Origin: Micrasema longulum
Taxonomy: Eukaryota > Arthropoda > Insecta > Trichoptera > Brachycentridae
Reading direction: 5' to 3'
Assembly: GCA_022494885.1 (NCBI GenBank)
Contig: JAGVSM010003928.1
Coordinates: forward strand, 224,501-288,500
DNA: 64,000 bases
Position 1 is the first letter of the stretch. Every line of letters begins with the position of its first letter. The position numbers and the translations under genes were made by a program. Below are positions 19,609 through 30,700 of the stretch, piece after piece. The notes under the pieces were generated by a model, which was not told the DNA's origin, made no database searches, and was given only the letters and a program-made list of their open reading frames with translations.

Positions 19609-19805
19609 ATATTTTATTTATTTTGAATACAAACAAATGTACAGGTTAAAGATTATAAATAGAAACTATAAAAAAAATGTAAATATAAAAACCTTAGAGC
19701 CTGCTATTCAATAATATGTATTTACTCAATTTTACTATATTAAAGTGACGATGGTTTAATTTATGTAAAAAATAATTATACTCTATATTAAAACAAAATA
19801 AATAT
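19605..19805 (-). repeat. LINE 3' end, untranslated
   Basis: The complement ends in an A-rich AATAAATAAAATAAAAT-type tail. The block AGAGCCTGCTATTCAATAAT recurs at 62112-62132. No coding sequence remains. Confidence 0.45.
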
Positions 19806-19809
19806 CAAC

Positions 19810-20045
19810 ATATTACAACAGAGATGAAGAACATTTTAGAGAAGGTAATATGGAAGTCTGGGCCTCTACAGGGCTTATGACCTGTCATTGGCAGGTTTAA
19901 GTGGTCACTTTAAAAGTCTAGACTTCTATATTACCTTCTCTAAGATGTTCTTAATCTCGGTTGTAATATTTTAATATTAACAGCTCCTCAGGGAGTTGAA
20001 TACAGTTCAAATTTGGACAAACTCAAAATATTGTTGTTAAATAAA
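19810..20045. mobile_element. FB foldback copy
   Basis: Arm ACAACAGAGATGAAGAACAT (19814) to GGTCACTTT reverses at about 19910 into AAAGTCTAGACTTCTATATT and ends ATCTCGGTTGTAATA. The outer end follows (AACAGCTCCTCAGGGAGTT, CAAATTTGGACAAACTCAAA). The palindrome is about 150 bp with almost no loop. Confidence 0.75.
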
Positions 20046-20209
20046 TATGGACAAAACAAGGAGATAGTGGGAAGGAAAAGAAGAAAATTGACGAGGAGTG
20101 GTGAAGGATGAATGAAGTATAGTAGGATTTAAAAATTGCATTTAATTAAATGGTAATAAACATAATTATCATTATAAATAATAATGATCATTATTATTTA
20201 TAACTAATA

Positions 20210-20400
20210 CACCTCAAAGGCCTTTACAAAGTGTTTCTAAAAATGCAGATTTTTATTTGTCTTAGTTTTATATAATTAAAGTAAAACTTCTTAGTTCAAC
20301 AATTTATTTAGTCATCACATGCTACAGGTTTATTTAATACCTCAAAAACAGGTGGGTTTTCGTTTTTTTCAGGTAAAGATCTTGAAAAGAGAAATTGAGT
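20210..20400 (+). repeat. Repeat O fragment
   Basis: Matches the insert in MITE-D copy 3 (53749-54080): CCTCAAAGGCCTTTACAAAG versus CCTAAAGGGCGCTTTACATA, then GTCATCACATGCTACAGG versus TGTCACGTGCTACGGATTT, and ACAGGTGGGTTTT versus ACAAGTGGGTTTT. Confidence 0.5.
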
Positions 20401-20404
20401 AAGG

Positions 20405-20485
20405 ATAAATCCGCCACGTAGTGTCAAGGTTAGAGTACTCGCCTACCACGTTTAAGGCCCAAGGTTCGATTATTGACTTACTATG
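20405..20485 (+). repeat. tRNA-like SINE head
   Basis: CCACGTAGTGTCAAGGTTAG then CCCAAGGTTCGATTATTGA fits box A/box B spacing. The acceptor ends do not pair. Relic only. Confidence 0.4.
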
Positions 20486-20867
20486 CCAGATGTCTCGGTT
20501 TAATTTTATTTTTATCATTGGTCATGCATTCACAGTGGAAATGAACTTTTGTAACTGGATTTGATACAAGTAAACAAAGTTTTTGCTGCTATTCGTGTTT
20601 GGTCGTGGGGAAAAATGACAATATCCGACAAAGGCCCTCCATATAATTTTCCAAATTTACGGTGGAAATATAAGAGTTAAATTCAATCAAAATTACGGTT
20701 TTTAAAGTTGAGAAAAAATAATGATTCAAAAAGCAATTTGTTTATTCACATAAAAACACCACATTTTAGTGGTAACAAAACCGATAAAAAGACCGACGGT
20801 ATTTAAAATCGTTTTTGGATATTTGGAGGAAATGTATTTGCAGATATGCATTCAAAAATATTTAACT

Positions 20868-21495
20868 CACAGAATTAGAAAAGTCCAAAAACCGCACACG
20901 CGCATCAAACTGAATCTGACTACACTACTCACAAATTAGTAGTTTTACTTTTTGGTCACTATGTTAATCTTCGTACGCAACTGCCTATTTAAATTCAATT
21001 ACGCCCTGTTGTGTCGTTTGCAAGTGTCAAAATACCACTGGGATTTGAAGAAAATACGGTAGGACCACATTTCATGTGTAAGAAGCGAATTCACAAGTAA
21101 TATAATTTAAGAATTCGATTATTTTACCATCTGTCAGATTGTTAAATAAAAGTACGTGGACATTTTGTGAGTATTGCCAGGGTAGTCGAATTTTGCACCC
21201 GGCTTTCGTGTAATATTTAACTGTATTAATTTATTTCATCATCAAATGATAGATTTTACGTTTGCGTAATAGAAGAAACTGTTTTATTTTTAAGGCCAGT
21301 CAGTAAAATATTTTTTGTTGTAAAATATAACATAACATAAAACAAAATTATCTTATATTGTTTACGGTCTGGCAACATTTTAGGGCCACTTTACGCACGC
21401 ACGCAGGTGAGATGTCGGATAGAGGGGGGGATTTTTGGACAAAGTACTATGTATACAAACATGGTTCTACGCGCCTTCTGGTATATTATTATTCT
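20868..21495 (+). mobile_element. MITE-E, full-length diverged copy
   Basis: Collinear with 28407-29092 and 34206-35114. Left end AGAATTAGAAAAGTCCAAAA and CCGCACACGCGCATCAAACT; right end TTCTACGCGCCTTCTGGTAT then ATTATTCT. The interior matches (GTGTCGTTTGCAAGTGT, CTGGGATTTGAAGAAA, GGTCTGGCAACATTTT). No ORF longer than 60 codons, so non-autonomous. Confidence 0.7.
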
Positions 21496-23770
21496 TTGCT
21501 TTTACCTATAAAAAAACGTGTAAATTGTTAATTGGACCCAATAAATAAAACATTTTGCAGAACTTTTTTGAAGCTTCTACCGAGATAAAATAATACAAGA
21601 TTGCGTAGAAAATACTTACTTTAAAACGTATACAAATCGCGACTCTAGGCAGTTTAGGCCAATCGTATGCTGGATTATGTAAACGAAATTGACAAAAATC
21701 TATCCGATTATAGGATCAACATTTCTCATAGAATTCCCTTGGAGAAAAATCTCAGGGACTTTTAAAAAATCTTATAAGGAATGGTATACACATACACCGA
21801 GAAATCTACATACATTATTCAAAAGATCAACTTTTTCAACAAAACATTATATTCATTATTCCAAGATCGTAAGGCAGACAGTTTGTACATAAAACATTGA
21901 ATATATAGTTGAGCAAAGAATACAATAAAACGAATTTTAACACTAGCGCATCCTCAAGACTTCCGATAATTTAAAATTAAAAAACTGTAATGGTCTTCCT
22001 ACATAAATAGAATGAACCGAATAAGTCAATTAAAATTATTACTTTTATATCTGTAAATATCTATAACGATAAATTAGAAAACTTCTACCGTTTGAGCCTT
22101 ACTTACAAACCTTGGTCCATATTCTAACAAAAAATAATTATAAATATGTTAAATTATAGATAGCGTTAATCATCCCGGCCTGGGCCTCGATTATGATGGG
22201 AAAATAAAGACGTCATACATTCACTTTGACGGTATAGTTGAAGATAAATTTGCTCTAGCGATTATAAAGATATACTACCGACCTTCAAGTTTTGGGTAGG
22301 TACATCGATATGAAACAAGGGAAGCGTACGTCATGGTACACATATCTACGCTCTAAAATTACATAGCTTCAGTATGACGTCGCAGTTAAAGATAAAAGTC
22401 TCCCGACCGACTATAAAGGTACACTACCGATACCATCAAGTTTTGATGTTAGTACATCGGTTTATAGCGACGGGTCTAGAACCCCTCGACACGTTTATTT
22501 ACGCATTAAAAAGAAGAAGTTTTAAGAAATTTTGTTTCACCTAACAATTTTTCTTTTAATAATGATGTTTGAAAATGTTTAATCGTTTTGAGGTCGGCAC
22601 TTTTTTTTTTTAAAGCCTTTTAAAAATATGAGAGAGAAATAAGTAAATTTTGAAGTCAAATTAAATTCAAATTAACTGCCACTTTAATGAAACGAACCCC
22701 CAGATGTGAAAATAATGTCTCTAGATTCTGTACTGTTAACAAATAAGAGTATCTAGGCGTTAAAAAATTGCTACTGTAAAAAAAAAATTGGTTATTTCAT
22801 TTTTTCCATCTGTTTTACTATCTTTCCGGGTGCATGTATCGAGTCGTTAAAGGAGCCGGCTTTGTAGTCAATCGCTAGATACATCCAGACGATCGTTAAG
22901 CGTACCGTTTAGGTGATTTCCAAAAATCATGCATAGTTCAAGCGAGCATTTCTTGCTTGAATTGGGATTTATTGGAGTTTATAATCGATTTGAAGTGAGC
23001 ACTTTTTATTACAGAAGCCTATTTAAAATATAAATGAGAACTATTTTAAATGTTAATGACGTAAGGAACGCGTACTAACTGTTTGCGGTCATTCCATCGG
23101 CTTGTTTTGATCATGTGATGTCGATATATGACTAGTAGGTAGAACATACCGAGGTAAGATACAGATAATACAGAAGTAAAGTATACCGTCTCGATACATA
23201 CAGATGAAGATAGCGATCATAATCGAGGCACTGGTATAAACTTACGCCGAGACATAATAGTAAAATAAGGATGGGAATACCGTCGTTATTATACCTATAG
23301 TGGTAGAATAAGACTGGTGTTTCTGTCCTTATTCAACCACTAGGCCTAGGCGTATTTTTAATCAAGGTTTACAAAAAAGACTCTTTAAGCATTGACTTCA
23401 GGAACCTAAAAACGTTTGACATAGATTCTTTCAGCAATTATGCATCGTTTTTTTTAATCCGATATCGATAATGTGCAGAATAAACAATAATATTTATTTA
23501 AAAAACAGATATATTTTTTTTAAATTAAAGAACTACTTTAAAAAACAACTAGATAATTTTATACTAGCGTCAATGAAAATACTGTGTTTTAATATTTCTT
23601 TTTTATTAACTTTTTTATGTCATTAACAATCATATTTATTCAGTGTAAGTGCAAATCTGAGAAAAATAAGGTACTTGTAATCATTGTACTAACAGGCAAA
23701 ACAGTCAACTATCGCCTAGTTTGATCAGTTGATCAGGCATATTTTTTTTTTTCAAAAATATAGTCGTAAT
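21496..23770. other. Unassigned segment with diverged internal duplications
   Basis: The longest stretch without a recognised mobile element. Two local duplications are visible. About 22225-22315 versus 22375-22460 share AGTTGAAGATAAA/AGTTAAAGATAAA, TATACTACCGA/TACACTACCGA and TCAAGTTTTG. About 22580-22650 versus 22985-23050 share TAATCG.TTTGA and CACTTTTT with AGCCT. Only short frames; no motif. Confidence 0.4.
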
Positions 23771-23771
23771 A

Positions 23772-23860
23772 TGTTAATATTAACAGCTCTCTAGGGGGTA
23801 GAACCCAGTTCTTGTCTACAAAAATTTTGACAAACTCACAGTGTTCTCTAAAATATTCAA
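23772..23860. repeat. FB outer-end fragment
   Basis: GTAATATGTTAATATTAACA, GCTCTCTAGGGGGTAGAACC and CTTGTCTACAAAAATTTTGA match the outer part of FB at 19965-20040. Confidence 0.65.
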
Positions 23861-24690
23861 TATCACTATTGTAATGTGTTGAGCTCGGTATATTTTTTGG
23901 ACTTATGACTTTTGATGTTTTAAGTATATTTTTACTAGGGTAAGATACCCTGCTATTTTTTATTTCCTATTTTGTGACTTTCCGTACTACTTCCGCTCCA
24001 ATTTCCTGATTTCCGGACAGTTTTAATCTGGCTTTATGCAGTATAAGTGCATAATCCAAAGAGTGCATAATCTCACTTGTACTTAACCGAAAATCTTGGA
24101 ATGGTCCCAAAACTTTTCAATAAATAACAATGCACTTCATTTTTTCGAAAAACACAAATGTGGTTTTTCCCTACCCTAATTTTAAGGGTTGTTTAATGTG
24201 TAATTTGGTTTATTTATTTATTAGAAAAGTCTATAATATAACACAAAAAAGGAACGATTCCCAAGTCCAGGGAGAGTGAAATATCGAATCGAATTTGTGA
24301 AATGTTTTGACACAATATTAACAATTTCCAATGCATTTTTTAACGTTGCAATGCAATGCTACACAACCGTATGAATAATCTTGACGATTTCGGTTACGTA
24401 TGTGTTGAAGTAATAATCAAGTCTCAAAAGCGAAATATAACTCCAAAATGTGTAAAGGTGTAAAGTTGGAGATCTGGTCAAGATAAAGGCTTCAAATATT
24501 GGCTGTTTATCATGTGTTGAAATAATTCACTAAGATATCAGCTATTTTGAATTACCCGAAGAAGGAAAATGGAACAAAAACCTCCTCGAAAACTACTTAT
24601 AGGAACTTAAAAGTGTCTAGCCATCATTGAAATACAGGCAATATAGAATACAAATATGTTTTGTGAATAAATCATGTCGTTAGGGTTCGA
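23861..24690. other. No assignable gene
   Basis: AT-rich. A weak inverted pair (CTAGGGTAAG near 23935 and CTACCCTAAT near 24172) may mark an old TIR element, but it is too short to call. Confidence 0.3.
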
Positions 24691-25070
24691 ACTGTCAGTG
24701 GGGTCGCTGTTAGTAGCATCTTGCAAGAGGGTGATATTCTATTAAATATTGCGAACCCCCAGTTGCATTATACCAGCAACACTACTGACTAGTATTGTTA
24801 GCGTTCACGTCGTGAACCCTAAGGAATAGGATCACACTCATAACGGTGTGATCACAGCAGATAACGGGTTGATGAAAGGCGAGTTTCTGGTACCTCCAAA
24901 TCAGAACCAACCGCTCTGGTCATATGTTCCCAGGAATCACTACGGTGAGCAATAAGCAGTCGTCCTGGCTGCGGAATGTGAAAGGAGTGCAGAACATAAA
25001 TGCTTTTGCTGCAGTGGTCGCCAACGTCGGGCGGACCCGACAAGGCTCCGGAAGAAGAAAAATTATGTAC
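24690..25070. other. Balanced-GC patch with open frames on both strands
   Basis: Composition is clearly less AT-rich than the flanks. A 63-codon minus frame (25043-24852: SIYVLHSFHIPQPGRLLIAH, WEHMTRAVGSDLEVPETRL) and an 81-codon plus frame (24924-25169) overlap. Neither shows a motif I recognise. It could be a mobile-element coding remnant or an old exon. Near 24825-24860 a short hairpin GATCACAC/GTGTGATC is present. Confidence 0.35.
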
Positions 25071-25369
25071 CTACATCATTCCAAAAAAAAAAAACGATTT
25101 CCTATATTTCTATTCTCATATAATAAGCAGGAAAAAATATTTACGGAACACCTCGTTTATTTCACGTAACATTCAAAAAGTTTAATTTTGTCAATCTGTA
25201 TAATAAAAAAATAAATATATTTAAAAAAAATTGTCGTTTGCGATTTTTTGGCGATTGTGGCGCGATATCTTCAATTACAGAATTACACAAAATATTAAAA
25301 CTGCATTCATTTGTAATTTTTCGATTATTTTCTTTAAAATAAATAATAATTAGGTAATGATTCACCACC

Positions 25370-25450
25370 ATATTTAAATTTTGGGGCCATTTTCAACGAG
25401 TTAAAAATAACTTACTATTAGAAAATGGAAATCAAGTTGACAAAATAAGT
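25370..25450 (-). repeat. SINE-B body fragment
   Basis: The complement matches CTATTAGAAAATGG-type, TTTTTAACTCGTTGAAAATG and GCCCCAAAATTT of the SINE-B body. No head. Confidence 0.5.
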
Positions 25451-25989
25451 TGTTCACGTGTACTTACCGATAGAATATTGTTTATTAAAATTTATTAAAG
25501 GTTAACTCATTAATTTTTTGCTGGTTTACAATGCGTCTTGCAGTTACAAAGCGCATGGACGGTGTGAAATCTAGCTCCTATTTAAAAGTATAGATTGAAT
25601 ATTGATAACATATGGTTTACGGATGTTTGCTGGTTTACACATGCCTTATGCGTATTTTAATAAAAATTCTAAAAATGCGGTTAAGGAATCACAAAACGTT
25701 TTGAATTTAACAATTCAGTTTACAAAACGTAATTTTCTTTTCTTTTTTTTGTTTAATTTCCTGTTTAGCTGGGAAATAATTAATGTTGCAATAAAACTTC
25801 TAATTTTGCGTCCACTAGAAGAGCTTTTGTGTGTTATAAAATGTGGAAAGCTTTAGTTTGAAAAATTTCAATTAGGAACCTCATTTATACAGGTTTCTTT
25901 ACTGGTTTTGTGATGAAGAGGACAGTTTTAGCAGTTCTTTATGAGTTTAATTCGGAATTTTATCATTTAAAAAATTCATATTTTTTTAA

Positions 25990-26115
25990 ATTTACTAGCT
26001 GAACCCGACAATGCTTTGCAATAGCCAGAATGAAGTATTTATATAGTTGAAATTAACACAATTTAATGTTTGATTTAAATTATTTTACAGGTAATCCTTT
26101 TACAACACGGTTTAT
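25990..26115 (+). repeat. Dispersed 'ACTAGCTGAACCCGACA' repeat
   Basis: TTTACTAGCTGAACCCGACA then ATGCTTTGCAATAGCC has the form of a repeat end widespread in arthropod genomes. A minus-strand relative is at 40660-40720 (complement CTGAACCCGACAGACTTTGT). Element class not determined. Confidence 0.45.
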
Positions 26116-26270
26116 AGGTTCCTTCAAAATGCCGTGTGATGTGAAACCGTATTATTGGAGACTTAAAGCCAGTACATAAAGATCTGTTAGGTTCCAAAAA
26201 AAACTCAAAACAATTTATTTATTATTTAAAAATATCACATCCATGTTTTAATTAGTAAAAAAACAATTTT

Positions 26271-26640
26271 TTAATTTTTCAAATCTTGATATAATAATTC
26301 TTTTACCCATCGCTGCTTGATAGTTCTGAACCTTAAAGTTTTTTTTTTATGGAATGATAATATCATCATCTTCACTATCCGAATCATTGTTATTATTTGC
26401 GATTTCAGCTTTCTTTCAAAACCCGTTTTTCTGGTTTGCTTGCAGTTCCTTAAAAAGTCGTCGTAGATTTTATAGTACGGAGCAAATAATTTTCCAGCTC
26501 CTATTTGAATTTTTGGCTTCTTACAGTGAGTGGTCCACCATTTAAAAAAAAACAGATTTTTTGCTAGACAGGTCTTCTTGTAATTATAGCCAACATCTTG
26601 ACCCATTTCCAGGAAACCGCTTCTCGAATTTTATCTTCCA
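26271..26640 (-). other. 111-codon lysine-rich ORF, unassigned
   Basis: ATG at 26606 to stop at 26271. A second ATG frame (MEDKIREA) lies just upstream near 26640, one frameshift away. Lys/Arg-rich with segments KKPKIQIGAGKLFAPYYKIY and RKTGFERKLKSQI. No signal peptide or membrane segment. It may be a fragment of a transposon DNA-binding protein or a chance ORF; the AT-rich 3' part argues for caution. Confidence 0.25.
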
Positions 26641-26734
26641 TTTATAAATCTTGAATAAAACGTTCGTTCACATTGTCTAAACTAATATTGAATAAATAGG
26701 TGCGAAGGTTTTCACGGTCAGTGTTATCAATATT

Positions 26735-27262
26735 ATGTATCTTTTTTGGGTGATACCGTGTATGTTGGATTTGATCCGACGTTTCGGCTACCATTGCAGG
26801 AGCCATCTTCAAGGAAAACTGTGTGTTTTATAGAGAAATGTATGTGTTTATGTACTAGTAATTTGTACCGTGTCACAGTCAGCAGTAGGCACATTTCTAG
26901 TTTTGTAGGAAAGAATAATTATGTTTATGTACTAGTAATTTGTACTGTGTCGCAGCCGGCAGTAGGCACATTTCGATTCGTTTTTGTCATATGTAGTGCT
27001 GGGAACCATGTTGAATTTAATATAAGCCCGTCGTCTTTGTTTATATTATTTGGATGTCTGTGTATTTCAATTGCCTCTTTTATTATTCGTGCACTATAAT
27101 TACTAGGTTTATGTAGAATTATTGGTTCAAAGGAGAAATATTGGACAAACAGGGCGCACAGCAAAGAAGAGAATTGACGAACACAAAAGAGCGTGTAAAC
27201 TTCGGCATCCAGACAAATCCGCAATAGCGGAACACTTTATAGACACAGGACATTTTTAATAT
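26735..27262. mobile_element. PLE with inverted upstream end and GIY-YIG remnant
   Basis: The left part (26735-26830) is a minus-oriented PLE end: the complement reads CCTTGAAGATGGCTCCTGCA, GGTAGCCGAAACGTCGG, with stem-II-like GGCT/AGCC. An 82-bp direct duplication follows (26838-26910 and 26920-26985; TTTATGTACTAGTAATTTGT, GCAGTAGGCACATTTC). The right part encodes the plus-strand GIY-YIG tail. Head-to-head ends around a PLE body are the expected architecture. Confidence 0.6.
27131..27259 (+). pseudogene. Penelope GIY-YIG endonuclease C-terminal remnant
   Basis: Open to the stop at 27257, reading NIGQTGRTAKKRIDEHKRAC then KSAIAEHFIDTGH. The YIG.T.R.l..Ri.EH and AeH...tgH motifs are those of the GIY-YIG nuclease that follows RT in Penelope-like elements. 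The conserved Tyr of 'YIG' is Asn here, and no RT domain precedes it. Confidence 0.65.
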
Positions 27263-27289
27263 AAAAAATAGCACATGCAAAAAATGGAT

Positions 27290-27760
27290 AATATGACATA
27301 CCCCAAAATAAGGCGATGAGGATTATACTCAAAAGAAATATCTATTCTAATGTAGTAAGAATGCACAAAGAAAATGGCTTGCTCACAGTAAAGCAGCAAA
27401 TTAAATATAATTATGCTATTTTTATACATAAGATAATTAAAGGGATGAATAAAATAAAAACAGTAATAAAATTTAACCAATAATGCCATACATATAAAAC
27501 AAGGGATAAAAAAAAGATAAGATTGCCAATGAGGAGAAAAACAGAATCTCAAAACTCATTGTACAAGGGATTGAAGCTGTACAGTGAGTTACCTGAAAGG
27601 AGATAAAAAAAGATTGAAATATTTCAAATTCATTTGAAAAAAAATGTTATTGAGAAATTTTGATAAAAAAAAATTCTAATGTAATTAAAAGTTTATATTT
27701 GTTCTTAAAATGTTATGAACTAACTTAATAAAGCATAAATAAATAAATATTTGATATTCC
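27290..27760 (+). pseudogene. LINE RT C-terminus with 3' end
   Basis: A single frame with two in-frame stops reads PQNKAMRIILKRNIYSNVVR, ENGLLTVKQQIKYNYAIFIH then, after a stop, KGLKLYSELPERR. It ends at a stop about 27663. QNKAMRIIL, LTV.QQI.YN and kLYs.LPe are the standard RT-tail blocks of Jockey-like LINEs. A 3' UTR ends in AAATAAATAAAT. The frame is otherwise well kept, so decay is moderate. Confidence 0.7.
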
Positions 27761-27779
27761 AGTAGTGGACGCTTCTGAA

Positions 27780-28400
27780 CCCTTTTTGAGGAGTAATTTT
27801 AAGATTGTATTTTTCGTATATTTGACTCGTTATTGGCTTGAATTTTCGATGCAAAGATCACAATGATGCAGCGCGCAGATCATGCTACGCGAGATCCAAA
27901 AACAAATGTCACAACTAGAGATGGTAAAAAAATACAACAGTTATCAACAACTAACAGTTCAATCAAATTTTGTTGAACTCTCCCAGCGGTTGCTTCACGT
28001 TTGATCTAAATTGTTATTCAGAAATAGTTTCTCAAAATAGTTAGATTTTTTAAACAGTAACTGTTACTGCTACTCATTTTAAATCACCGAATCACCCATC
28101 TCTAATCATAACACAATGTTGTAAGCTCAGAGTAAAATTATTTTTAATTTTACTATGGAAAAAGAAAAAAATTGATGTGGTATCAAGTCACACCTCTTTT
28201 ACGCAGAAAATATGTGATGCGTCATTTAACTCCGCTGTGTCATATTACCTAACATTCCACTATGTCACAAGCACTTTTTGATGTTTTTCATTATTAAAAC
28301 CAGTAAGCGCTTAGAAAGTATTCTAAGAACTTCTAAAACCGAATATTATATTTTTTTATGATTCATGATGAGAAATATTTAGATTTATTTTTTTATGTTC
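27780..28400. other. Mostly unassigned; weak hAT-like TIR pair
   Basis: CTAGAGATGG at 27915 and its partner CCATCTCTAAT at 28099 could bound a roughly 195-bp MITE. No convincing 8-bp target duplication was found. Confidence 0.3.
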
Positions 28401-28406
28401 TATGCA

Positions 28407-29092
28407 TAGAATTAAGAATAGTCCAGAAACCGCACACGCGCATCAAACAGAAGGTGTCTAAACTACTCTTAAAAGAGTAGTTTGCACTTAAAGGAATGTT
28501 TTGACCCATTAGTTTATTTGTAGACGTCGCCCAGTACGCAACTCCCGATTTGAATTCAACTATACCGTGTTGTGTCGTTTTAAAGTGTAGAAATACTGCT
28601 GGGATCTTTAAGAAACAGGATGACATCAAATTTCTTGTGTAATTAGTAAATGCATGTGTTAGTAGCAAACTAGCAAGTATAAAACTTGTTTTATATTTTA
28701 AGTTCAAAGTTCATTATTTCAATTACTCTTATTAAATGACCCTTTATTTATCTATTCTGTTGTGTCAATCAATGTTTCCGCATGCACAATAAAATTTTAG
28801 AGAAATGAAAAAAATAATTTTTTAAAATATAATTATCTTACATTTGTGTTATGATTATATTTTTTCCCATCTTGCAACATTTTACAAGATGGGAAAAAAT
28901 AGAAAGAATGAATGAAAATGAAAAAATAGAAATGAAAAAATAGAAAGAAAAATAGAAAAGAATGCCGCGTAATGACGCGGCAACTTCACGAATGCGCGCG
29001 GCGAAAGCGGGGAAAAGTGGGAGAATTTTTGGACACAGTTTGATGTAGCCAAATATGATTCTACGCTTCTTCTGGACTATTCTTAATTCTAT
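28407..29092 (+). mobile_element. MITE-E, best-preserved copy
   Basis: Terminal inverted repeat TAGAATTAAGAATAGTCCAG at 28407 with its complement at 29073-29092. Body blocks match the other copies (CCGCACACGCGCATCAAACA, GACGTCGCCCAGTACGCAAC, GTTGTGTCGTTTTAAAGTGT). A perfect 15-bp hairpin TTTTTTCCCATCTTG/CAAGATGGGAAAAAA (28860-28899) is followed by a GAAT/GAAA-rich tandem stretch special to this copy. Confidence 0.75.
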
Positions 29093-29227
29093 AGTTCTAT
29101 GTTACTAAGCCGGTGAGATTCAAAGTAATTAGTTTAAATTATTTTTTAATAAAGGAACACCGACTTTTTGTTCTGAAACCGGTTGGCATGTTAATTTTAC
29201 ATAAATTAAATGCGTAGTGTAATAATT

Positions 29228-29410
29228 TCATTTCATTTCTTTTTATTTTTGCACCACAACAGGCCAGGAGGCCCAATTACAGTGGTGATTTACATCACAG
29301 AACACCCAGGCTTGAGAAAAATCACATTTTAATTTTTGTGTTCTCACCGGGAATCGAACCCGGAACCTTCCGAGCGTGAGTCAAGCGTCTTGACCACTAC
29401 ACCACGGAGG
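29228..29410 (-). mobile_element. SINE-A copy 4, head tip lost
   Basis: Complete body and box B. At the 5' end the GGCGGCC start is missing and the copy ends at CCACGGAGG (29410). Confidence 0.85.
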
Positions 29411-29431
29411 TAGTCAGAAATATTCTTCACC

Positions 29432-29703
29432 GGGTATCTGTCGTCGCAAATAGCTCAGTCATTCGCTGAACTGAGCGACTAGGCTATTTAGGAGAACCTA
29501 TCCTAACCTAACCCGGCGGCATTTAGTTCGCCCGTTTCCAAAGGGCTTGCAACCTGCCAACACGTTGCACGTTGAATTAAGAGTATCTTAATTCATTCAA
29601 CAAACGTTCTAGCCATTCAGGTGAATGCCGCCATTTTATGAACAGCCTAGCCACTCAGTTGAGTAGCTGATTGAACTATTTGGCAGTGATATGCCAATCT
29701 AGC
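29432..29703. mobile_element. Palindromic foldback element
   Basis: The left arm (AAATAGCTCAGTCATTCGCT, GAACTGAGCGACTAGGCTAT, GGCGGCATT) matches the complement of the right arm (AATGCCGCC, CAGCCTAGCCACTCAGTTGA, GAACTATTTGGC). The centre is itself palindromic (GAATTAAGAGTATCTTAATTC near 29574). Nearly the whole 270 bp can fold into one hairpin. It contains two CCTAA units, too few to call telomeric. Confidence 0.65.
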
Positions 29704-29724
29704 ATCATTGCGTTAATACACTTA

Positions 29725-29890
29725 CTCGAATAATCGGGTTCTATCCCGTGGCTAGTATCGCGGCTCAAAACTCGCATGCATCAATTTGATTCCCATTAAG
29801 TGAATTATTTACAACTCATGAAAAATGGCCCCAAAAATATTTTTTGTGTAAATCATAAAGATGCAAATATTTTTATTTTTTTTTAAATAT
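29725..29890 (+). mobile_element. SINE-B copy
   Basis: TCGGGTTCTATCCCGTGGCT, AGTATCGCGGCTCAAAACTC, then the SINE-B body (TTTACAACTCATGAAAAATG, GCCCCAAAAAT) and an A/T-rich end. Confidence 0.55.
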
Positions 29891-30189
29891 GAAAAGTAAT
29901 ATAAAAAGGGACATAACAGAACATCAAATGAGTCATTAATGTATTCTCCTTCATTATTTTCCAAGAAATTTGCTAGTTATTTATAGCACTTTCACCGTAC
30001 ACTGCAAAAATATCGCAACTTTGGCAGCTTTATTCCCTGAATTGAACGCAAATAGGAGGTTTCAAAAATGCTCATTTTCGTCTACTTAATATTCAATTTT
30101 GAAGGCTCGTAATCAAATAAAATAATGAATGTATCGTAAAAGAAACCCCCTCTAATACCCTTTTATCGCTTTAATTTGCTTGCTTGCTT

Positions 30190-30540
30190 TCTTTTTCACA
30201 GTAGTAGCTGCTCAATTGTGGAATAATCTACACACTAATGTTAGAGATGGCCCTTCTTTATTTACATTTAAGTCAAGATTGAAATGTCGCCATCTAAATA
30301 TTTAAGTTGTTCCTTTATAGTAAAGTGTTATTTTTTATGTGTTTTAATTTTCTAAATCTTTGTTTTTAATTTTTGTAAAAAATTGTAAGATTCAATATGT
30401 CCATGTACTTGTAATTTTCTCAAACTGAACGGTTTGGGTTGGTAGGAAGAAATTGTCTTAAGACAATATGCCCGCCCTTATATGTACATAAATTGTACAT
30501 GTTTATAGAGTGTTAAATAAATAAAAAATAAACACTTTAC
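30190..30540 (+). pseudogene. LINE RT extreme C-terminus with 3' UTR
   Basis: From 30201 the frame VVAAQLWNNLHTNVRDGPSL then FTFKSRLKCRHLNI ends at TAA (30303). It matches 'v.aa.lWN.lp..vr...sl..FKs.lk' of insect Jockey-type LINEs. The 3' UTR ends GAGTGTTAAATAAATAAAAA, like the element at 7170. Confidence 0.6.
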
Positions 30541-30599
30541 AGTTTAAAAAAAAAAAGCAAAGACAACATCTTGAAAAATTTTCAGTGTAGAACCACCTA

Positions 30600-30700
30600 T
30601 AAAACTAATATTTCACGTCCACCCAGCCAAGAAACAACCTCAGAACTTCAAACACGGATAGCATATGCGCCAACCACTACACTATGAAGTGGATTTATTT
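30600..30700 (-). repeat. tRNA-like SINE head
   Basis: The complement has TAGTGTAGTGGTTGGCGCAT (box A) and a degraded box B (GAGGTTGTTTCTT). Relic of a SINE-C-type head. Confidence 0.35.

Noticed and set aside
26271..26606. Host gene
   Set aside because: The ORF is AT-driven and lysine-rich with no motif or splice evidence; listed only as an unassigned ORF.
27915..28110. hAT-type MITE
   Set aside because: Ten-base ends only; no 8-bp target duplication and no second copy in the window.
29498..29515. Insect telomere repeat (CCTAACCTAACC)
   Set aside because: Only two units, inside a palindromic element.
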